Assembly (NCBI GenBank): GCA_021029095.1
Contig: JAJOHG010000028.1
Coordinates: 186,001 to 250,000, forward strand
DNA length: 64,000 nucleotides
DNA from: Phellopilus nigrolimitatus
Taxonomy: Eukaryota > Basidiomycota > Agaricomycetes > Hymenochaetales > Hymenochaetaceae
Direction: 5' to 3'
The position numbers were made by a program, and so were the translations under genes. Shown here one piece after another: positions 43,826 through 54,820 of the stretch. How positions within the stretch are numbered: the stretch's first letter is position 1; every line of letters begins with the position of its first letter. Under the pieces are notes generated by a model. It did not search any database. It saw only the letters and a list, made by a program, of their open reading frames with translations, and was not told where the DNA came from.

Positions 43826-45704
43826 ATGGGCGAAGATCTAGGATACATGAACTCATTCTCGAACGCTTTTATACCGGCAGAGTCAGTCGGTACGGATGGA
43901 TGTGTCCTGCCACAGTGTGTTCTGCCACAATCTGTTCTGCCACAGTGGCCCGCCGAGTAAGTTTCTGTCTACCATACCACGGCCACGCATTCTTTCGGTT
44001 AACGTTTCATGAACCACGATTAGGATGTTGCGGGCTGATACCAGCGGCGCGTTCAGCCACGGCTCGAGCCACACCATGACACAGTTGACCAACTTGGAAC
44101 AAGGCATCCCAAATACCGGTCTCTTCGAACTTGGAGATATCCCCGCCATAGATTTCGATCCGTGGCGGTTTCCTGGGTATGCGCTGCCACCGCTCGAACC
44201 GACTACCAGGTATGTGGCCCAGACCATCTCCTTTGTTCATAATCCTAAGTATTTCAATCAAGCAGTACACCGACACAATACGACACGTCGGACGCGTTGA
44301 GCGCGTTAAACGGGCTCGACTTTTGTGCTCCGTCAGAGGAGCTTGACGCTGAAACATCTCTCCTACTTGATCTCGTGTCATCAGCCACAGATTTCCCTAC
44401 TGACTTTCTCACGCTCCTGCCTCTGCCTCCTCTGCCTCCTCTGCCTCCTCTGCCTCCTCTCCCGCCTCTACCAATCGATCCGCCAAGAACAAGAGCTCCA
44501 AGACGAGGCCTCCCGGAAAGCTTTGCTTTCCAACCGACCTTCGCATCACCATCCTTCGAGGCAGTTCAAGAGTCCATGCTCGCCTTCTCTCGTACCTTCG
44601 AAGAGGCAGAGTCTTCGTACGTCTTTAATTCTTCCTGCTTTCAAGTGTATCTCATGTGTTAACAGATCCTGTTCTTCGTACTCGTCGGGTAGCACGCCGT
44701 CTTCCTCGGGTTGCTCGTCGCGTACGCCGGATCACGTTCAAGGCGGTGAAACATCCTCCCTAAGCCTTGAGCAATGTTATCCATTTATGGACCCCGTTCT
44801 CGCTACATCGTCTTTACCGGAAATATTTCTGCCACCAGCCTTCGATTTCGATGCCAGCGGTCTATTCCAGACCGATGTGGCTGCACAGGACGTCCCACTT
44901 TTCCGTAGCGCTGCCACCACGCCATTTCCGAAGCAGCCCTTTGGAAATACCTACCATAACCTTCCTCGTGATACTGTGGCTCCCGCGGCGGTTCAAGATA
45001 AAAAGCGAAAAAGGATCGCGAAAACAAGCGGGAAAACGACCTCGAAAACGACCGCCAAAACGACCGCCAAAACGACCGCCAAAAAAGCTCCTGTTCACGC
45101 TTCCTCTTCAACGCCCCCTGTCGTATCAATGGCCCAGCATGAGAACCCTTTCCATGATTTCCTGCCCACCTGCAAAGATGCTGCGAAGTATACTCGTGCC
45201 AATGCTCCAGCCATGTCTAGTTCTGCCCCATATAAAACGGTAGAGTCTTGCGATTTCCTCGTCCGAACTGGTCACGGAACGCTTGCCCGCTGCGGCCATG
45301 TCCTCAGCACCGATCGCGACGACGTGAAGGCGCATTTCAACAAGCATAAAAGGTCTTTCGATCAAGGAGCGGACATCCCCTGCCCATATTGTTTTGGAGC
45401 AATGAAGCGATATAGCAACATCTGCAGGCACATCGAGGACAGCCATACGATCCTTAACAAGCCGAAATGCCCCACGTGCAATGTTCCAATTACGAGGAAC
45501 GATGATTTCTATAGAACTCGCCACCTTGCGAGCGAAGCCCACAAAATTGCCGTTAAAGCTTTGGCGGAAAAGGCCAAAAAGGCGACCAGGACGGCGAGCA
45601 ATAGCGCAACGGATGACAATTTAGAGGGCGGGGATTTAGACGACGGCGACTTTGAGGATGACGACTTGGAAGACCTGAGGAGCACGAAGCGTGCCCGCCA
45701 TTAG
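43826..45704 (+). CDS. C2H2-like zinc-finger protein ZF-B
   Basis: Four exons: 43826-43956, 44024-44209, 44263-44616 and 44666-45704, total 569 aa. MGE-type member: MGEDLGYMNSFSNAF, then three VLPQ repeats; exon 2 has FELGDIPAIDFDPW; exon 3 has a PLP-repeat run encoded by a GCCTCCTCT minisatellite, then DPPRTRAPRRGLPESFAF. Exon 4 has a Lys/Thr/Ala-rich stretch (KTTSKTTAKTTAKTTAKK), three fingers at about residues 415-520 (CDFL...CGHVLSTDRDDVKAHFNKHKR, CPYCFGAMKRYSNICRHIEDSH, CPTCNVPITRNDDFY), an acidic repeat (GGDLDDGDFEDDD) and a basic end (RSTKRARH), a plausible nuclear signal. Intron 3 contains an in-frame TAA, which proves it must be removed. It is probably a nuclear DNA- or RNA-binding regulator; the target is unknown. 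Confidence 0.82.
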
Positions 45705-46444
45705 ACGCCTTGCTCAACGTTTATCAATCTGCTTTGTACAATTTCAGCACTTTATTAATTTAAACTTATACTATTTAATAAGTCTCCCTTTCTTATTTGC
45801 TTGCCTTTACTGTCTGTTAATTTTTTTTTTTTTTGTGCAATGGCGCGCTCCAGAGGACAACGTTTCGTGCGGCATCTGCGAACCATTTCGGCGCGATCCC
45901 GCTCATGACTTATTTTTAGTTTTTAATGATTTCCTTTCCTAATATTTAATCTGTCTTGCTGCTCTTTCAAAATACTCATTTGCTATCCATGTACATCTGT
46001 ATCAACCATGCTCGGGTCGAGCTGTCTCATTCAGCCTTTATATCTGTGCCTTTACCCTTACCGCTTGCCTTCTCCAGTCAAACCGACGAGCAGAAGCACT
46101 CCGAGTCATCACAGACCTACTAACCGCGAACCGCAGCAGCTTCAAAATCAAGTTATGTCGTGCGTGAAACATATAAACCGCGCGCACTGTTACAAACCCA
46201 TGCGCGTAAACGGTGCGAGAAACGAATCTCATTTCAAGTCTGATTCGAAGCTTTCCGGATAGCAGGCAATCTATTATTTGTCATGTTGATTGCGGGATGT
46301 GTCTAGACTAGAAATTGGTGCCCATAGATTATGTGCGAAGGAAAACGTTGCTTCTGCTGCCTATCATTTGGTAAATGTTCCAATCTTACGAGATGTCGCA
46401 CAAGCACTCATGTCACGTATGGTTTTACTTACATTTACATATGT
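45705..46444. repeat. Duplicated 3' flank gamma, copy 2
   Basis: Downstream of ZF-B and convergent with the sirtuin gene. Related to 40430-40960 and 63181-64000; contains a T-rich run at 45821-45834. Confidence 0.65.
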
Positions 46445-47491
46445 CTATATTGCGTCCATCCCTAGAGCGTGCGGTAGCGTCTTCTCGCATGAACCGAGGA
46501 ACAAAAAGTCTGCCTCTTCGTCTCGCTTGCTCCGTTCTAAATTGAACACCGCGACCTTCCCTCCATGCTCCTTGACCCTACTCGCAAGTTTTGCGGCTGG
46601 GTGGACCTTTAAACATAAACTCTATAAAGTTAAACCGATGCACAAAAGTCAAAGGCACTCACTAGCGAAGAGGTACCAACAACCAGACACAGGTCAGCCT
46701 GATCCACCAGATCCAGGATCTCCTTGATCCGCTCGGGGACCTCGCCAAACCACACGACTCCCGGACGCCCGAGCTCGCCGCACTTCCGGCAACGAGGAAG
46801 ATCCGGCTTCGAAATATCAGGCTCGGGCACGCCGGCATCGACGATTTTCTCCGTTCCCTCCAATGCGGGACAGATAGGCGAATTATAGCACTTTTCTCGG
46901 TATCCACAGTTATAGGCGGTGCAGACGACGTCGAAGACCCGACCGTGCATCGCTATTATGTCGGGCCGAGCGTCAAGAGTCGATTTATCGCGATGGTTGA
47001 GCACATCATCCAGCGCACGTTCGCTGAGTTCGTCTACATTCTGAGTTATTAGTGTGAATGTTGACCCGGTAGCCACTCTTTCTCTGCGCTCTGACACGGA
47101 AAAGAGAGCCAGTGCGCGATGTGCTTCATTAGGTTCGGCTTCTCTGGCACTATACAATCATTTCAGTGCTTTTCAAACTAGTTTTCGAATGAACTTCCGT
47201 ACGCCTCACGAATGCGATGGTAATATTGCCAGACGCGCGAAGGGCTGTCGAGAAATGCAGCTTTATTTGCTAAAGCCAAAGAATCGTATTTACGCCAAAC
47301 TATGCCGTTTTCACTTCTCCAAGTTGGCAGGCCTACGAAACATATGAGCCATAAATTTAAAATCACATCCATAGAGGAAATATCAAACCAGACGCCGTGG
47401 ACAGGCCAGCACCAGCTATGGCAACGATTTTCTTCGAAGACGACAAAACGCTCTTGAATGCGATCAGGTCATTTGACGGAACGGAATCCAT
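46445..47491 (-). CDS. Sirtuin, SIRT5-like (class III) NAD-dependent deacylase
   Basis: Four exons on the minus strand: 47491-47389, 47332-47203, 47149-46663 and 46606-46445, total 293 aa. Removes acyl groups from lysine using NAD. Motifs: [13 protein letters not shown], then [16 protein letters not shown] (replacing the usual IPTFRG), [13 protein letters not shown], the catalytic MHGRVFD, a Cys tetrad (CTAYNC... and PRCRKC), [22 protein letters not shown] and [23 protein letters not shown] aligns with the human SIRT5 segment carrying Tyr102 and Arg105 (recalled): the Tyr is kept, the Arg position is Ile, so acyl preference may differ. All introns are 53-56 nt; the one after exon 1 has the weak donor GTTTGA. 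It lies inside the zinc-finger array in reverse orientation, with unique flanks, so it is probably an ancestral resident or an insertion. Confidence 0.85.
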
Positions 47492-47599
47492 TTTCTGCCC
47501 AAGTGTATCTCTCGGGAGGGGACGGTGGTGAGAGGGGATATAAGGAAAACTTGGCGATTGAATAGCGCTAAAGCGAGTTAGCTTGTCGCGAGCCATGTA

Positions 47600-47882
47600 T
47601 CTGGAAGCTGTGCGCAAACTCTAGACGACTGACACTTGTTCTGAAGGAAGGAGAAGCTCCATAATACGCGCCTCCCAAAGGCGCACACCATATCCCTGTT
47701 CGCCAATGATACTTCGAGAGAGCACTGAGAAAACGGACTGAAGATCATTAGGAATTCCGGGTACGGTACGGTATACAGAATTGGAGCGTGAACATACGAA
47801 TCAACGATTTGGTCATCGCTCAACTTGTCGAGCTTCCCTAGTCGTTTAAGTGTCTGAATGGTCAGAACTCTTCAGCTGACAT
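47600..47882 (-). pseudogene. Gene relic upstream of the sirtuin
   Basis: On the minus strand an ATG at 47882 begins MSAEEF and, after one missing base, continues LTIQTLKRLGKLDKLSDDQI and further coding-like sequence to about 47640 before stops. This looks like the 5' exon of a lost gene. Family not recognised. Confidence 0.3.
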
Positions 47883-48059
47883 AGGTATTGTGCGGTGCGC
47901 TGTTGGCCTGTTGCTTGAATTGCTCGTAAATATGACCACTGTTACATAGTTTGCTTACGATGTTACATCGCTCGTGCTGGTGCTCTAAACAATTTCCAGA
48001 CACGCCATCCTGCAGTAGACAAGATAGACAAGCCTGACGAAGTAGAATCAAAAGACAGC

Positions 48060-49742
48060 CAGGAGCGCAACTAAACTTGAAATTCGCACCCGAAATGGAA
48101 GCGAAGGCGCTCTAAACCGCGGGTGGCATTTTAGCGTCCACGTGTCATCGCATCGTCTCGTCTACGCGCTGGCGTCTGGCGTCATTCAGCGACTCGCAAG
48201 CTTTTAGCAACTACTTTCAATGCGTGCTGTTCTTTGGCTTGTCGTCGTGCAATTTTCTCAATGACTATCAGAGCTTCGCTGGGTAGAACTTTCTTGAAAT
48301 GAGGAACTGTTACTGGACAAACTGGACAAACTGGACAAACTGGAATTGCCGCCACGACTTTTTGTGAACTATGCTGAATCGAATACGAACTTCAAATCGG
48401 GAGGGACTCTGTGACAGACGGCGGGCCAATACATTGAAGAGGATTGCTGATTCGATCGAGGTGTGCCAGAACGTGTTTCGTCGTATCGGCGCACGATGTA
48501 CGACAGGGCAGATTATGGACGGCGAAGGAAAAGAGGCCTAGGATGAACTGGACATCATGGCAGGGACACAGATGGAACGGCAAAGCAAAAGAGGTGGGTA
48601 ACAGTTAAGGCACGTCCTTGCGAAAATAGTGATCTTGATGAATTCATTTGTTGATTAAATTGTCGTCAAACCGAGCACATTTTGCTTCGCACTCTGTTTC
48701 TTTGCTTTGCTGCCAAATCTACAGAATATCTTGAGTCAATCCAAGAAAGAAAGGAAACGGTCAAGACGGCCAAAGGAATCCTGTCGGACCTCGTGAAGAC
48801 AAAATTTCGCAATGCTAGCACGACGCTCGTCCCATACAAAAGAAAACTTGTGACACGAAGAAGACTCCAGATCCTAGTCAAGCTCAGAAAGACGTGTATG
48901 AAGTGCATGCCTCGACTTCTCGCCAGCCTCGTCTTGCCTGGATAGGATGTTGAGCGAACAGTTGAAGAAGAGCCTAAGGAACAAGTATATTGGCGTCTGT
49001 CTTCGATGGTTTTATCTAAGTCCTATTTCTTGCTTGGACTGAAGGCTGGAGGCTCTCTTGGTGCTCTTCGAATACGGATATCCTATTCTCGAGAAACGAT
49101 TGATGTTACTCATTGCCTGGCATATAAGAATTAGGAACCAGAAGTTTTGATGGGCACACGGCAAGGCATGCATCCGAAGCCTAATCTGTAGGATAAGAAG
49201 AATAGTAAGCCATCTAAACCAGTGTCAAAGAAATTCAGCTCACCGTCGTACTCTAGTTTTACATGGGTTTGCTTCTGAAACCCTTTTTTATGCAAAGCAC
49301 TCGAAATCAGCTGCCCATCGCTATCGATGTTTTTTTTTTTTTTCTTTCGCATTCGTATATCCATCTGAAAGGGTCAAAATACTTCCATAGACCGGGGCCT
49401 TTTTCAAGTGGCACATCGACATAAAGGCGACAGAATTATGCGGGAACGCAAGGTGCCGCTTCTTTCTCAAGATTGGTACGAACCCACAGCCATCTCCACG
49501 GCAATGCAGGAAAACAACGGAATTGCGCTCCGCGTCTCTTGGACGTTTCCAAAAACCAACATAGGTCATTTGTTTAGTATTAATTGGTTTGTGTGGGTCC
49601 TATTCACGTGGTGAAATAACAGTCAAAGCACCTCAACCGCATCCTTTCAACACCCCCCACTCCCCCGCCTGTGCACTTGTCTTCATCTCATCTTCAATCT
49701 TCCTCTACTCAGATATTAGAACCAGAATTCGCATAAGTCGAG
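48060..49742. repeat. Duplicated 5' segment alpha, copy 2
   Basis: Counterpart of 36480-38140 upstream of ZF-C. It contains a local threefold ACTGGACAA tandem at 48314-48343 and a run of T at 49328-49340 that are not in copy 1. Confidence 0.7.
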
Positions 49743-51473
49743 ATGGATCAAGAAATGGGCAGTATCGCCTCTCCTCCAGACGTGGCCACGGTGGCTTTGA
49801 CCGACGGACCACACAAAGGCGATGGACCACATGACACCACCGAGTAAGTTCTTTCTCTCATTAGTCCTCGTTCACGTAGCTCATGGCTCTCTTGAAGGGC
49901 ATCGTGGATGTCGAGGGAAAAAGCAGCTTCCTACAGCGACGAGGTCGACGTATCAGCTTGGCTCAATCTCGACGGACTCGAGGGGAATGTGTGGGACGAT
50001 GTGATTCCGCTAGGAGGCAACGCCGGAGGAGGAAACAGGTACGCGCTAAGTTCATCGTTTTAGTTGTGTATCCAACCGACGTATGTTTTAATAGCCCCGC
50101 GCATCGAGACCATGCATCCATTAAGCCATTCTCCTCAGCGTACTTGGACCTCGCACCTTTGTGCTCTCCCGAACGCTATCAGATAATGATGTCGGGCGAC
50201 GATTCGAATGTTTGGATTTAACATCCAAATGATGAGGAGAAAGAATTTCTTGTAGGGAACGAGGAGTTTCCGGAAAGCTTCTACGGGGATTTCCACGATA
50301 CTCGATCAGAAGCACCGTATGTTTCTTTCCCTCTCAAAATTCAGAATATATTCTCATGTTTTTGGTGAAACCAGCTCTTTGTCATCCGCGAGTACGGCTA
50401 GTTCGTACTCAGAGCTCTCCTCGCTGAGCTCCCAATTAGCTGAGCATGCTGTCCCAACCGCACCCTGCTCGTATCATGAAAGCAATCCCAACGAACGATT
50501 GAAGGACTTGATCTCGTCTTCTCGTGGGTCTTCCGTTGGCGACACTCGTCAATTCGCAGGACCTAAGCAGGAGGCTGCCTCGTTTCCCTTGCATACCCCG
50601 GAACTCCCTTCTTTATATTTCCAGACGCATGAGCGTCCCGCCTCAACTGCGTCCACCGATGGCGCGAAACTAAAGAAGAAGAAAAGGGTCGCTGGCGGTA
50701 TCAAGTATCAAAAGTCGATCTCGTCTTCTCCCCACGATTCTCTTGGCGGTAATCTACAGTTCGCTGGCTCCAGCAAGGAGTTTAACCTAGCTCCCTTCGA
50801 GACCCCTGATCCCGCCTCGCAGCAGCCTGTGATACCTAAGCATCCCATATCATCGGCGTCCGCCGATGGTGTCAATATGAAGAAAAGAAAGAGGGCCACC
50901 AGTGCCTCCGTCAGCACGCCAGGCCCGAGTTCGGAAACGCTGAATGCCGTATCAACCACTCCGCGTCGACGTGTCATAAAGAAAGCAGCCCCACGTTCAA
51001 CCACAGGCCCGGTGAGACATACTGTCGTTGCGTACGTTCCGGGAGTTGTCCCAGCTTTCGGTTCCGTTGCTCGATGTCCCTTCATCATAAAACGCGGGAA
51101 TTGCGAGGAGCGCTGTAATAGGCCTCTCTTCGATAACACTGGGGAAGTGAATGCGCACTTCCGGAAGCACTGCGTTGGATTATCACGGGTCAATTGTCCA
51201 GGATGCGTGGACCAATTCAACAAAGGGGAACCAACTACTGGAGTTTCACGGCAAATCTCGAGCGATTTTTTCGCACATGTTCGTCGGACTCACCTCAGAA
51301 TAGGGAGGATCATTTGCGAGTGCGGGGCGAAGCTTTCTCGTCACATTAAAGATCATGTCGACCGACACAACCGTTCTTCCAAACACATGGAATACCTTCT
51401 TAAGGTAGAACAAAAAGTTGGTGACGACAAAGGAGAGGGCTCGAGCGATGGAAAGAAGCGCCGACGTCTTTAA
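49743..51473 (+). pseudogene. Zinc-finger gene ZF-C with in-frame stop
   Basis: MDQE-type family member. Exons by homology and splice signals: 49743-49843, 49898-50038, 50095-50316 and 50375-51473, whose sum is divisible by three (520 codons plus stop). Within exon 3, at 50219-50221, TAA replaces the CAA found in ZF-A (GDDSNVWI followed by stop instead of Gln), truncating the product to about 120 aa; the rest of the frame is intact. Exon 4 is unlike the other copies: Ser/Pro-rich, basic KKKKR and KKRKR patches, and a diverged finger region (RCPFIIKRGNCEERCNRP...HFRKHC, NCPGC...HVRRTH, CECGAKLSRHIKDH) ending KKRRRL. It is either a very young pseudogene or a gene needing readthrough or restarting in exon 4. 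Confidence 0.7.
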
Positions 51474-52479
51474 GACATTTGCATCCCTCTTGACCAGCTT
51501 CAAAATACAAGCTTCTATATTGTTTTTCAGTGTTCTATTTCCTCAGTTCATTCCGATGTTTCCCTCTGCTTTTTCCGTTTTCTGTGACTGGGCACCTGTC
51601 AAGTGTACAGGGATTTCTTCACCTTCACTCCCGGAATCTCACAAACCTGCGGGTTTCCCTCAGCGCCCTGGAAGCATATCATCTGGTTCCATTTGCGATC
51701 CGTCCCAAGGCTGTTTCTCTTCCTGTTGTTCGATAGATACACACTCGACACTGGATCAAAATCTCGCATATCTTCTCTCGCACTCCCCAGAAACCGAGCA
51801 TATCACATATCCTTACTGCTTAACGTCCACCAGCGCCATTCCGCTGGGGCCTGGCGTAGTCCAAATTTCCCATTGCATACCAAGCTTCGCTTCATCTACT
51901 TCTCACAGGGGCCGTTCCGTACGACGCGCAGCAAGGCTCGCACCAGATGCCCATGTTTTGCTGTGCTTAGGCATGACACTCTCCATGCTCAACGCGTCAG
52001 TCTTGCTCCAGTGTTTGCAGAAAAGCCGGTGAGTAATCAACTCATGAGATCATACGGCCTTGGTATCCCGTGTTTACGCAGACAAACGTAGATTTTCTGA
52101 ATCGCTAGGGGAAACCAATCGAGCTACTACCAACGGAAGGGCGCAGTGGCAGAGACTCACAAGCTTACTCTCCGAGATTGTAATGTATCGAAATGGAGAG
52201 GACATCCCGCACTCATCGTCAGAGAACAGCTGGGTTATATCCGATGGACGGACTGAGTTCAGCTCCACGCTCGGAATGGATGCCAACGATCTCTATGCAA
52301 GTGCTTCTCCTCGGCTTTCTATTATCCAAAGTCTAACATATTTGGCTTTACAGGAGCCCAATGCCTAGACCCCAGCCCCGAGCCTCAACGCGCCGATCGA
52401 CCGTGACGCACCCTCATCTGGATCTTTCGCAAGTCCTCGCAGTCTGAAACGAGAAGATACAGGAGGAAGCGCTGTCCTG
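51474..52479 (+). other. Unresolved coding-like region
   Basis: Contains overlapping open frames at 51418-52032 and 51603-52091, a good intron at 52029-52079, an exon-like segment to about 52295 (EIVMYRNGEDIPHSSSE) and, after an intron ending at 52351, a last exon to 52446 (SPMPRPQPRASTRRS...HLDLSQVLAV). I could not join them in one frame, so this is either a gene with unusual splicing or a relic. It is unique to this unit of the array. Confidence 0.3.
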
Positions 52480-53369
52480 GTACTTCGGAGTCCAACATTT
52501 CGTGCGGCATCCGCAAACCGGTTCGGCGCAATCTCGCACATGACTTAATTTTATTTTTTAATGATTTCCTTTCCTAATATTTAATCTGTCTTTCCGCTCT
52601 TCCAGAATACTCATTTCTTATCCGTGGTACATCTGTATTAATTATGCTCTGGTCAAGCTGTCCCATTCAACCTTTGTATACGTGTCTTTGCCATACGTGA
52701 TATCTACTGCTTGCCGTGTCTTGGTCGAAACTCCGATGATAGAAGCACTCCGAATCATCACAGCTGAAGACCACAGCTTTAAAATCAAGTTTTGTGTGAA
52801 ACCTGATATAAGTCATGTGCACCATGCGTGTAAGCAGTGCGAGCCACGAATCTTACTTCAAGTCTGAATTTGAAGCTTTCCGGATAGCAGACAGGCGGCC
52901 GCGACATTGCTCCTTAGAGGGAAACTTATCTCAGTTTATTATTTGTCGTGTTTACTGTGTGATATGTCTGGACTGGCAATTGGTGCCATAGACTGCATGT
53001 ATATGCGAGGGAAAATGCTGCTGCTGCTGCTGCTGCCTATCATTCGGTATACATTCCAATCCTCCGAGTTGCTCCGTACGTAACAATAGTATATGACTGA
53101 GATAAAAATGCAAGAAGGCTTACATGATGAATCTATACAGTACAATTGTTTTTCTTGCTAAACTGTTCTATGTACAGAGTTTGTAACTGAGATTCATGTA
53201 CGTATATGAGTATTATGCTCTATCTTTAAGGAATCAATAGTATGCAAAAGGCTAAGTTAGATCTTGATGAATATCCGGTTTATCTGGACAAGGCTGGAAT
53301 CTGAAGATACGAGGTTGATTCGCATTCACGAAAGGACGTGAAGCAAATGAGAACAATGCGTCCGCGTAG
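52480..53369. repeat. Duplicated 3' flank gamma, copy 3, with APH segment absent
   Basis: 52480-53090 matches 40380-40940. At about 53093 the sequence jumps to material matching the region downstream of the truncated phosphotransferase copy (compare 59411-59470), so the phosphotransferase gene is missing here. A TGC trinucleotide run lies at 53016-53036. Confidence 0.65.
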
Positions 53370-54820
53370 TACATGTAATTCCCGAAAAGGCTAGAACGGC
53401 GTTTCGCTTGTTGCCGTTGTCAGCATCGAATTGAAGATTTTCACGATTTTGCCAACAATCTCCTCACTTGCCTCTGTCGCTGTCAGAATATGTGTCTCTC
53501 GCCTGGACGACATGGATTTTTTTCCTAGATCACGCCGAACCGTCTCTGTGCTGCATGAAAACGACATCTTTTGGATCAGATGCACGTGTTCGTCGCTTTC
53601 ATCTTCGAGCAGGACTTGCTTTGGGGTCTCCCAGTGTTTGCATGGATGTGAAAAATCATGACAATTGTCGAATCAAATTTGACTTTTCACTGCAATGGTC
53701 GCACTGCGCGTCGGACAAGCATAGTCCATAACGTCGTGTCAGTGCTGGTGCGCTGCGAGACGGATTTGGTTTTGGAAACATTGAAAGCTGGTATTTACGC
53801 GATTTAAATTGGTTCTTGCTATTGTCGATGGTATGATGACGAGTTATTGCCTAGATAGTCGTTGAAGTTTAGTCCGATCCTCGCAATATACATCAATTTC
53901 CCCGTCCACGAGCGAGGCTAAGGTCGGTTCAATCAGACAAACCCACGTTTATTCTGACTTGCAAGAAACTGAAAACTGAATTTAATGGAGGCGCGCCTAT
54001 AAGACAAAGCTAAGGTGCAGCTTTGGTGGCCGAAAGGTCTCAGACCTAGCAAGAATGCTGAGCGAGCACTTGTATTGGAGTTGACAGTCTTGTCCCATAA
54101 TTGGAGTCGTTTCGCGACGTCTCAGTGCCTTTAACGCTCTCCTCTATCTTTTTGTTAGCTCTCATCTCTCGCAAAAGGACCTGCCATCCTGCTCACTAGT
54201 GTCAATGAAATTTCTGACTCTGGAGCGGGCCTAAGATAGCTGAAGAGACATGTTCAGATCTGCTTGTTGTTCGAGATGAGAGAGCGGTGAGTCGCTTCGA
54301 AATGTCAACCGGACATTAGAGACCCAGCTTACTGCTCGACAATGCATCTTCCTGCATGATAGCTTTTGAAGGTAAGTACTCGAGCCTGAGCGTTCTCCCT
54401 CGTCCCGAAAGCATTATGTTATCAAGCCTAATACAGTCTAGACTTTTCAGTTCCAGTATTCAACGTCCAATACTGTGTCAAAAAGGGCAATAATGTCGCG
54501 AAACTGTTCTGGCACTGGTAAAACTCGTTTGTTACAGAAATCACGCTCGGATCGTGGCTGAGTGGAACTTTTATTGGGGTCAAAGCAAATTCCCTAACTC
54601 GTCGACAAAGCGGGATAACTGGCTGAAGTGGTTTTACTGCCCCAGCGTTGGTCCAAGCGTCAAAACGCGTGCCGGGTGGCTGAACCAGAACGCGTGACCT
54701 CGTTCGACCCACTTAACAGACTCACGCCTTCACGTCTCTGCCTCATCCACACTCACACCATCTCTCCCCTCTACAACGCTTCACACCAACAACGTCGCAC
54801 ATCAACATCCTTCAATAGAC
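53370..54820. repeat. Duplicated 5' segment beta, copy 2
   Basis: Counterpart of 42300-43825 and 59690-61173 upstream of ZF-D. The antisense relic here (53391-53585, minus) keeps the frame RRETHILTATEASEEIVGK through to a stop. Confidence 0.75.

Noticed and set aside
43900..43945. CRISPR-like direct repeats in exon 1 of the zinc-finger genes
   Set aside because: They are 15-nt coding repeats for CVLPQ or SVLPQ in a eukaryote, without spacers.
51418..52446. A complete gene after ZF-C
   Set aside because: Splice-like signals exist, but no single frame joins the pieces, so only an unresolved region is reported.
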